8,099 bases of DNA from Solirubrobacterales bacterium (GTDB taxonomy: Bacteria > Actinomycetota > Thermoleophilia > Solirubrobacterales > Solirubrobacteraceae). The DNA lies in NCBI GenBank assembly GCA_013813955.1, contig JACCQW010000102.1:1-8099 (forward strand), in the 5' to 3' direction. The notes below the pieces were generated by a model. That model was not told the origin of the DNA. It was given only the letters and a program-made list of their open reading frames with translations, and did no database searches. Shown here piece by piece: positions 1 to 4,931 of this stretch (position 1 is its first letter; the number at the start of each line of letters is the position of its first letter). Both the position numbers and the translations under genes were made by a program.

Positions 1-572
1 CCTGGGAGCTGTGGCACTACGGGTTCACTCTCAACGCCGGTACGACCGCCGTGGGCTTCGGAAGCCGGAAGGCTCCGGCGGGGGCCGCCCCCGCGGCGGG
101 CGGGGCAGGCGGCGACGGCGAGCGAGCTCGTGGCATGCCCTCCTTCGTGCCCGCCCGGTTCGCCCCGGCGATCGGCCGCGCGGCGCAGCGATGGAGCGTC
201 TCCGCCGCCCTGCTCGCCGCCCAGCTGTACGCGGAGTCCAACTTCAACCCGTTCGCGCGCTCGCCGGCGGGCGCGCTCGGCATCGCGCAGTTCATGCCCG
301 GGACCGCCCGCCAGTACGGGTTGCGCGACCCGCTGGACTCGGGCGCGGCGATCGATGCCCAGGCGCACCTCATGCGCGACCTGCTGCGCCGCTTCGGCGC
401 GGTGCCGCTGGCGCTCGCCGCCTACAACGCCGGACCGGCGCCCGTCGCCGCCTGCGGCTGCGTGCCGCCCTATCCCGAGACCCGCGGGTACGTGGCGCGG
501 ATCCTCGGGCTGCTCGGCGGGGCGGGAGAGGCCGTCGCTGGGGGCGGGCTCGAGGTGCGCCTCGTGCGGTAG
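1..572 (+). CDS. Cell-wall enzyme, C-terminal part: probable M15 peptidase tail fused to lytic transglycosylase (SLT) domain, 5' truncated by window
   Basis: The frame is open from base 3 to TAG at 570-572, so the gene starts outside the window. The ATG at 51 is internal: coding character continues upstream of it as WELWHYGFTLNAGTT. That string resembles the end of M15/VanY-type D-Ala-D-Ala carboxypeptidases, where the last metal-binding His sits in a PWHxE-like motif; this assignment is inference because the motif itself is cut off. After an Ala/Gly-rich linker (about bases 70-130) comes a clear SLT domain: the catalytic Glu in AQLYAESNFNP (Glu codon 234-236), then GALGIAQFMPGTA, then ALAAYNAGP, then PPYPETRGYV. 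SLT domains cleave the MurNAc-GlcNAc bond of peptidoglycan, leaving 1,6-anhydroMurNAc. A peptidase-transglycosylase fusion would cut both peptide and glycan. No membrane segment is visible in this part. The gene converges on the YciI gene. The SLT call is strong; the M15 part is tentative. Confidence 0.82.
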   Translation, partial: WELWHYGFTLNAGTTAVGFGSRKAPAGAAPAAGGAGGDGERARGMPSFVPARFAPAIGRAAQRWSVSAALLAAQLYAESNFNPFARSPAGALGIAQFMPGTARQYGLRDPLDSGAAIDAQAHLMRDLLRRFGAVPLALAAYNAGPAPVAACGCVPPYPETRGYVARILGLLGGAGEAVAGGGLEVRLVR

Positions 573-596
573 GTCTGCTGGCATATACCGTCCGCC

Positions 597-621
597 GTGC
601 CGGGATGGGACGCTCCGGCAC
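597..621. terminator. Hairpin between convergent genes, possible bidirectional terminator
   Basis: GTGCCGG (597-603) and CCGGCAC (615-621) form a perfect 7-bp stem with an 11-nt loop. It lies 25 nt after the stop of the transglycosylase gene and about 79 nt after the end of the minus-strand YciI gene. There is no T-tract on either side, so it would be a non-canonical terminator of the kind often seen in GC-rich actinobacteria. The rest of 573-699 holds nothing I recognise. Confidence 0.35.
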
Positions 622-699
622 CGGCCGAGGCGCGAAGCCGCGCTCGCCTCAGGGCGGATCGCAACTCCAGCCTCGACAGCCCGCCGCAGGATGGTCTCG

Positions 700-990
700 C
701 TACGCAGCTTTGCCGGCGGCGCTGCTGTACACCTCCTGCCATTCGCGGATCTCGTGGCCGGACACCACGCCGTTGCGCACGAACGGGTCACCGGCCACAG
801 AGGCTTCGGCCGCCTCGCGCGACGTGAAGATGGCCATGGAGCCCTGCTCTTGCGGATTGGCGAACGCGCCGATCAGCAGGAGGTCGCCCCGGTCATGGAA
901 CTCGTCGGCCCAGGCGCTGTGCGCCGGGAAGTGCTCGGGAACCTTGGTCAGCGCGTCGGGCGCCGACTCGTATAGCAGGACGTACCTCAC
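700..990 (-). CDS. YciI family protein
   Basis: This 96-residue protein has the normal length for the single-domain YciI (YCII/DGPF-related) family. Family features visible are the opening MRYVLLYES strand, HSAWADEFHDRGDLLLIGAF (24-43) with the family His24, the MAIFTSREAAEA strand-helix (52-63), and DPFVRNGVV (68-76) with the conserved Asp68. The fold is a small ferredoxin-like alpha/beta dimer. The His/Asp pair suggests a catalytic pocket, but no reaction is established for most members. The start is GTG at 990-988, because GGAG lies 5 nt upstream and its first bases overlap the stop of the preceding VOC remnant (GTGA, a 4-nt overlap), typical of translational coupling. In actinobacteria such genes often sit with VOC proteins or ECF sigma factors; the VOC partner here is broken. 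No signal peptide is present. The family call is firm; the function is unknown. Confidence 0.88.
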   Translation of the reverse strand: MRYVLLYESAPDALTKVPEHFPAHSAWADEFHDRGDLLLIGAFANPQEQGSMAIFTSREAAEASVAGDPFVRNGVVSGHEIREWQEVYSSAAGKAA

Positions 991-1157
991 GCCTGCTCCG
1001 CATTTTCAAACACGCCGAAGGCGTTGCCTGCAGGGTCGGCGCAGATCGCGAAGTAGAACAGTTCGCCGTAGAACGCGCGCGACTGCTCGGTGTCAGCCGC
1101 AGGTACCTCGAACCACCCGATGCTCCCGCTGGTCGTTGTCTCAGTCGTCTCGGTCAT
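987..1157 (-). pseudogene. VOC/glyoxalase-family gene with large in-frame internal deletion
   Basis: The 56-residue product begins as a normal VOC protein: GSIGWFEVPAADTEQSRAFYGELF (residues 11-34) is the first beta strand and helix. It then jumps straight to YFAICADPAGNAFGVFE (35-51), which is the last strand of the second half-module. VOC proteins of this type are about 115-130 residues, so some 60-70 residues, including most metal- and substrate-binding positions, are missing. The frame is kept, so translation would still reach the coupled YciI start. ATG at 1157 is chosen over ATG at 1184 because AAGGAG lies 12 nt upstream of it and the upper site has no SD. The intact ancestor may have been a glyoxalase- or dioxygenase-like enzyme or a binding protein. 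What remains cannot form the paired beta-alpha-beta-beta-beta modules, so I call it a pseudogene. An assembly deletion is possible. Confidence 0.7.
1053..1074 (-). repeat. 7-bp direct repeat at the VOC deletion junction
   Basis: GTAGAAC occurs at 1053-1059 and again at 1068-1074 (GTTCTAC on the coding strand). The copy at 1053-1059 sits exactly where the VOC protein jumps from its first helix (GELF) to its last strand (YFAIC). Short direct repeats can mediate slippage or deletion. That they did so here is inference. Confidence 0.4.
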
Positions 1158-1270
1158 GTGTATCGCTATCTCCTTGCCGGTCATCCGGCGTTTGTCATTT
1201 GAACCATTCGGCCGGGGCCGAGGATCATCTCGGTCGAGTGCGCCTTAGTACGGTGGCATCGCCCACCAGC
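1158..1270 (-). promoter_or_regulatory. Intergenic region between protease stop and VOC remnant, with two small hairpins
   Basis: This region is 113 bp. GGTGG (1252-1256) pairs with CCACC (1263-1267) as a 5-bp stem only 3 nt after the protease stop, a weak terminator candidate. CCGAG (1218-1222) pairs with CTCGG (1229-1233) around a 6-nt loop. A TACTAA hexamer on the minus strand (1250-1245) could be a -10 for the VOC-YciI pair, but no convincing -35 is seen 17 nt upstream. AAGGAG just before the VOC start is the only solid signal. Confidence 0.25.
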
Positions 1271-2455
1271 TCATCCCGCCACCGCCACCCGCACCCACGC
1301 GGGCACACCGACGAGGCCGCCGTTGCGGTCGCGCGCCGAAGCGGTGATCCGGATGATGCCGATTGGCACGCGGACGCTCGCGATCCAGCGTGCCGAGCCG
1401 GCGCGGGTGGCGCCCACGCTGCGCTGGAAGCGCGGGCACCGCCCCGAGCCCAGGCATGCGCCGCCTCGACGACGGACGCCGACGGAGACGCCAGCGATCA
1501 CGCCGAGATGCGTGGGCACCGCGATCCGCACGCGGCACAGGCGCCGGTGGCAGCGGACAGCGACTCCCGGCGAGCGGCCGCTGCTCGGGCGCCAGCCGGC
1601 GGGCGGGTCGGGGGTCGCCGGACGCGCGATCTGCTTGGCGATGAACTCGCGCACCGCCGATGCCCGCGTGTAGCTGGTCGGCTCAGCCGGGTCGCCGCAG
1701 CGCCCCGTCCCGCCCGCGACGATCCCGACGAGAGTCGGCGGGCTCGTCGTCGTGACCAGCGGTCCGCCGCTGTCGCCGCGGCAGGCGTCGGTCCGGCGAC
1801 CGTCCTCCCCGCCGGCGGCGCAAAGCATCGTCGCGCTGTCGAACAGTTCCGGATACGTCTCTTCGCACTTCGCCTCGGGCTGCACGCGCACGTCAGCGCG
1901 CATGAGGACGTCGCTCGCGCGGTCCGGCTGCTGGCTGATCAGCCCCCAGCCGAGCACGCGGGCGCGACTGCCGACGATGCCGAGACCGTCGTCGCGCCGG
2001 CCGAGCCGGACTGTCGTGCCGGGAAGGTCGCGCGCCGTCCGCAGGATGGCCACGTCGTAGCCGCCGCCCGGCGAGTAGCGCGGATGCAGGTCGGTCTCGA
2101 CGACCGTCAGCCGGACGCCGCCGGTGCTGGAGAGCCTCTCGCGGCCGGCGACCAGATCCAGCGGCGTGCCGTCCACACAGTGCGCCGCGGTCACCACCGC
2201 GTCGGCAGCGACACGGCTCGCGCCACAGGTATGGCCGTCCGGGAGCTTCGAGCCGCGACCGGCGACCGCGACCACGAACGGGAAGTCCGGGAACGACGCC
2301 GACTCACCGCCGATGACGCTCGCGCGGGCGCGCAGCCGGTCGCCGGCGTCCGCCGACACCGACACGGCGGCCGCGAGGTAGGCGACGGCGACCGCGACGG
2401 CGACGGCGACGGCGACGGTTCGGCGCAGCCCGAGGTTCACATGTGTGTGGCGCAT
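1271..2455 (-). CDS. Secreted trypsin-like serine protease (family S1) with C-terminal extension
   Basis: This 394-residue protein starts at ATG 2455-2453, chosen because AAGGAG lies 7 nt upstream; an in-frame ATG at 2515 lies inside a terminator hairpin. A signal peptide (1-37) has an Arg-Arg n-region, a Val-Ala alternating core and an ADA|G cleavage site. The S1 domain runs about 47-278: VIGGE (47-51, the new N-terminus after activation), TAAHC (His92), YDVAILR (Asp134), GWG (169-171) and DACRGDSGGP (Ser229), completing the His-Asp-Ser triad. Asp223, six residues before Ser229, matches chymotrypsin Asp189 and predicts cleavage after Arg/Lys. Residue 46 before VIGG is Ser, not the usual Arg/Lys, so activation may differ. 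Residues about 280-394 form an extra, Arg-rich domain with four Cys (302, 307, 334, 340) and strand-like alternation, probably a beta-sandwich for binding or stability. The protein is probably secreted. The substrate is unknown. Confidence 0.9.
   Translation of the reverse strand: MRHTHVNLGLRRTVAVAVAVAVAVAYLAAAVSVSADAGDRLRARASVIGGESASFPDFPFVVAVAGRGSKLPDGHTCGASRVAADAVVTAAHCVDGTPLDLVAGRERLSSTGGVRLTVVETDLHPRYSPGGGYDVAILRTARDLPGTTVRLGRRDDGLGIVGSRARVLGWGLISQQPDRASDVLMRADVRVQPEAKCEETYPELFDSATMLCAAGGEDGRRTDACRGDSGGPLVTTTSPPTLVGIVAGGTGRCGDPAEPTSYTRASAVREFIAKQIARPATPDPPAGWRPSSGRSPGVAVRCHRRLCRVRIAVPTHLGVIAGVSVGVRRRGGACLGSGRCPRFQRSVGATRAGSARWIASVRVPIGIIRITASARDRNGGLVGVPAWVRVAVAG
2381..2416 (-). repeat. 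Hexanucleotide repeat (GGCGAC)6 encoding the signal-peptide core
   Basis: There are six tandem units, five GGCGAC and one CGCGAC (2393-2398). On the coding strand they read GTCGCC and encode six Val-Ala dipeptides, the hydrophobic core of the protease signal peptide. Gain or loss of a unit by slippage would stay in frame and change the core by two residues. Confidence 0.75.
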
Positions 2456-2503
2456 CCTCTCTCTCCTTCGTTCTTCGAGGTGGTCTTCGTAGCCGCGCAC
2501 CGC

Positions 2504-2531
2504 GCCGGGGGCCACCGCAGCGGCCCCCGGC
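2504..2531 (-). terminator. Strong hairpin terminator after the EreA/ChaN-like gene
   Basis: GCCGGGGGCC (2504-2513) and GGCCCCCGGC (2522-2531) form a perfect 10-bp GC stem with an 8-nt loop. On the minus strand it begins 27 nt after the stop of the 679-residue gene and ends about 48 nt before the protease start. No U-tract follows, so this would be an I-shaped terminator typical of actinobacteria. It implies that the protease has its own promoter in about 2456-2503 rather than being the third gene of the upstream operon. Confidence 0.65.
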
Positions 2532-2557
2532 TCTGGTGCTGGGGTGGAGCAGCTCGC

Positions 2558-4597
2558 CTAGCCGTGGACACTCTCGACGGCGCCGACGCAGCTGCTCGTC
2601 GGGAACGCCCGCGCGGGGTCAAACGACGCCCCGAACAGGAGCCGGTGGCGGTGGCGGATCGCCCGCACGTAGCGGTCGCGGAACGGGGTCGGCAACGGGG
2701 TCATCGTCTGGAGCGCGTCCGGCCGGCCCAGGTATAGGAGGGCGTCGGCCGTGCGGCCGAGATCGCGTCCGGACCGGCTCCCGCCGAGGTTGCGCCCGGA
2801 CTGCAGGCTCTCCAGCCAGCTGCCGCGGATCGTGAGCGCGGACGGTGCGGCCGGCTCGCCGAGCTTCCCCTCCAGCGCGCTCTGATTGCCTCCGAAGCCG
2901 ACATGGGGCTGCAGGACCCAGCTCTTGCCCGCGGGCAGGCGACCGGTGATCGACCCCGGCACGCGCGCCACGAGGTCGCGATCGGCCACCACCACGACGC
3001 TGCGTTCCTTCGCGATCTGGCGTTTGACGAGCCGTGCCATGAACGCTGCGCGCCGGGCCACGACCTTGCGCACCGCGCCGCGGCTGCGGGTCGACTCCCA
3101 CCTCAGCGGCGGCTCCCCGAGTAGCACGCGGATCCGCCGCTGGGCGGGAAGCCTGCGGTTGGCGTCGCGGACGGCCTTGAAGAAGTCCTCGTAGGCCGGC
3201 GCGTCGTAGGCGATCAACTGGCTCGTGTCCTGCCAGACCCGCGCCAGCGTGCCGAGCGGGACGTCCACGCCACTGAGGTAGGCGTCGACCAGGCGCTGAT
3301 GGCGGCTGTTCCCGAAGTCGACGACGATCGACGGCCGCCCCGGCAGCTGCCCGGACGCGATCAGCTTGCGCAAGAAGGCGTGCTGCTGCCCGAGCGCGCG
3401 CGCGTCACCGATGGCCGCGACCTTGCCCGCCCTCAGCTGGGCCGCGACCGCCGAGGCCGCGTCAGCGCTCTTCGGCTGCGCCCCCGTCGCTACCGAGCCC
3501 CTCAGGCGCGGCTCGCCCGAGGAGGGGCCCATCTGCGTCGCCTGACGCAGCCCCGTTCCCTGCAGCGTGCTGTAGACGCACTGGTGGGCGAAGATCTTGG
3601 CCGGCTCGAACTTCACCCCGCCCAATTGGTTGCGCCGGATGAGCTCCCTCCACCACGTGTCCTCAAACGCGGTCGGGTAGGCGTTGGAGATGAGGCCGCG
3701 GTCGGGCGGAAGCAGCCACGCGTCCGCATGCTCCTCCTGCGTGGGCGCCTGGGGCGCCTGCGGAGGCCGGGGCTGGCGCAGCGCCCCGAGATCCGTCCCC
3801 GCCAGCGCAACCAGCGAGCCGGCCGGGAACGACTTCATGTACTCGTAGGCGGCGCCGTACTCCATGGCGGGATCGAACGGCGGCAGCGCGACGTGGTACG
3901 CCTTGCCCGGGTGCTGCTCGTCGATGCGCATCAGCGCGGTCGGCTGCGGCACGCCGGCGTCGCGAAGGAAATGGAAGAGCCCCGCAATGAGCAGCGCCCG
4001 GCGGCCCTTCGCCATGACCTCGCGGTTCACGACGGCCGCATAGTGGCTGTCGCGCTGGACCGCCCAGCGGTTGAACTGCTGCGCCGTGCGCACCTTCTTC
4101 CACTCCACGGGCGGGTCCGCGAGAACGACGCGCAGACGCTGCTCCGCCGGCCGGCCGCGGTTCGCACGGCGGATCGCGCGCAGGAACTGCTCGTAGATCG
4201 GGGCGTCCCACGTGCCGAGGGCACCGCCGCCGATCGAGTCGCGCCACGTCGCGGCCAGCGCCTTGCGCGAGACGCGCTCGCCTGCCACGAACCGGTCGAC
4301 GGCGCGTTGCTGCGCCGCGCTGCCGGCCTCGATCACGATCACGTCCGCCGCGCGGGCGACGCGCGGGTCGGTGACGAGTTTGCGCAGGAACTCGTGCTCG
4401 CCCACGTCACCGTGGTTCTCGTCGACCGCGACGAGCGGGTAGCGCTTGAACGCCTCGACGATGCCGGCGACGCCGTCGACGGCGCGCGCCCGCGGCCTCT
4501 CCTGCGCCTGCGCCGGCGCAGCCGCCACCAGGCCGCCGGCGACGGTCGCCAGCACCCAGCACCGGCAGGTGCGCGTGATGATTGCGTAGCGAGACAT
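2558..4597 (-). CDS. Secreted tandem-domain EreA/ChaN-like protein, second copy degenerate
   Basis: This 679-residue protein starts at ATG 4597-4595, which shares its A with the upstream stop (TGATG); GGAG is 9 nt upstream. Residues 1-31 are a signal peptide (PAQA|QE). The rest is an internal duplication. Copy 1 (about 42-340) has DENHGDVGEHEFLRKL (59-74), IVIEAG (87-92), WDAPIYEQFLRAIRRANR (130-147), RVVLADPP (156-163), DSHY (183-186) and LLIAGLFHF (202-210). Copy 2 (about 385-670) has matching LGQQHAFLRKL, IVVDFGN, YDAPAYEDFFKAVRDANRR, RVLLGEPP and VVVVADRDL. The pattern of acidic-His motif, strand-plus-Glu and late His recalls the EreA/ChaN-like superfamily (erythromycin esterase, haem-binding ChaN). 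Copy 1 keeps the candidate active residues Glu60, His62, Glu67, His68, Glu90, His185 and His209. In copy 2 the counterparts of Glu60, His62, Glu67, Glu90, His185 and His209 are changed; only the His68 counterpart (His406) stays. A hydrolase or ligand-binding role outside the membrane is inference. The substrate is unknown. Confidence 0.7.
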   Translation of the reverse strand: MSRYAIITRTCRCWVLATVAGGLVAAAPAQAQERPRARAVDGVAGIVEAFKRYPLVAVDENHGDVGEHEFLRKLVTDPRVARAADVIVIEAGSAAQQRAVDRFVAGERVSRKALAATWRDSIGGGALGTWDAPIYEQFLRAIRRANRGRPAEQRLRVVLADPPVEWKKVRTAQQFNRWAVQRDSHYAAVVNREVMAKGRRALLIAGLFHFLRDAGVPQPTALMRIDEQHPGKAYHVALPPFDPAMEYGAAYEYMKSFPAGSLVALAGTDLGALRQPRPPQAPQAPTQEEHADAWLLPPDRGLISNAYPTAFEDTWWRELIRRNQLGGVKFEPAKIFAHQCVYSTLQGTGLRQATQMGPSSGEPRLRGSVATGAQPKSADAASAVAAQLRAGKVAAIGDARALGQQHAFLRKLIASGQLPGRPSIVVDFGNSRHQRLVDAYLSGVDVPLGTLARVWQDTSQLIAYDAPAYEDFFKAVRDANRRLPAQRRIRVLLGEPPLRWESTRSRGAVRKVVARRAAFMARLVKRQIAKERSVVVVADRDLVARVPGSITGRLPAGKSWVLQPHVGFGGNQSALEGKLGEPAAPSALTIRGSWLESLQSGRNLGGSRSGRDLGRTADALLYLGRPDALQTMTPLPTPFRDRYVRAIRHRHRLLFGASFDPARAFPTSSCVGAVESVHG

Positions 4598-4824
4598 CAC
4601 AACACGCTCCCGCAGGCGTGTGCGAACGGGTGGTGGAAGGCGTCGAGCGCCGCCGCGCGATCGGGGACGTACAGCTCGAACGAGTACTCCTCCATCGTGT
4701 CGTGCAGCAGCACGTACACCTCGTCGTGCCGCGGATCCCATTCGAGCCACACATCGAGGCCCTGGGCCTTCCGGTGGGCCAACTCGCGCCGGCGCGGGCG
4801 GGGCCCTGCAGTGTCGTCCATCAT
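4597..4824 (-). CDS. Small conserved-looking hypothetical protein, 75 residues
   Basis: I do not recognise this family. The start is ATG at 4824-4822, because GGGAG lies 5 nt upstream; ATG at 4836 has only a weak SD, and the frame further upstream (to 5100) overlaps the divergent regulator and reads as non-coding. An adjacent ATG at 4821 is an alternative. After a basic stretch (9-20) the protein shows three likely strands, GLDVWLEWD (22-30), DEVYVLLHD (34-42) and YSFELYVP (47-54), then a helix with DAFHHPFAHAC (61-71). That is a compact beta-beta-beta-alpha cytoplasmic domain with two Trp and several His. No signal peptide or membrane segment is visible. Its TGA overlaps the ATG of the secreted EreA/ChaN-like gene by one base (TGATG), so the two are almost certainly co-translated. 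It is the first gene of the pair facing the SARP regulator. A regulatory or accessory role is inference only. Confidence 0.68.
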   Translation of the reverse strand: MMDDTAGPRPRRRELAHRKAQGLDVWLEWDPRHDEVYVLLHDTMEEYSFELYVPDRAAALDAFHHPFAHACGSVL

Positions 4825-4931
4825 CGCGTCTCCCATCGATCGTCCGGATGTGCTGCTGGACGCTCCCGAAGCCGCCTTACAGACCGCTAATCTGATCTTT
4901 GACGAGGGCTGAGACGGGCAGGAGGAGGCAC
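4825..4931. promoter_or_regulatory. Divergent promoter region between the 75-residue gene and the SARP regulator
   Basis: This 107-bp region must carry promoters for both directions. An AT-richer island at about 4876-4902 includes TAATCT (4888-4893), a possible -10 for the regulator, but no good -35 lies 17 nt upstream. CAGA (4880-4883) and TCTG (4891-4894) form a short inverted repeat around it. GAGGAGGCAC directly before ATG 4932 gives the regulator a strong SD (AGGAGG at 4920-4925 or 4923-4928). No clear SARP heptamer direct repeats were found by eye. Confidence 0.5.

Noticed and set aside
2456..2515. Protease start at ATG 2515
   Set aside because: This codon lies inside the terminator hairpin, has no SD, and would put 20 charged residues before the signal peptide.
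11..2737. A 908-codon open frame on the plus strand
   Set aside because: It runs antisense to the YciI, VOC and protease genes and out of frame with the SLT domain. It is Arg/Ala-rich low-complexity sequence with no recognisable domain, as expected from third-position GC bias.
4598..4750. Upstream extension of the EreA/ChaN-like gene to ATG 4750
   Set aside because: It would place 51 Arg-rich residues before a clear signal peptide and overlap the 75-residue gene almost wholly. The TGATG junction at 4597 explains the start better.
3299..4912. A 537-codon plus-strand open frame
   Set aside because: It lies antisense to the EreA/ChaN-like and 75-residue genes, which have signal peptide, SD and domain evidence. 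Its own product shows only Arg/Leu-rich composition.
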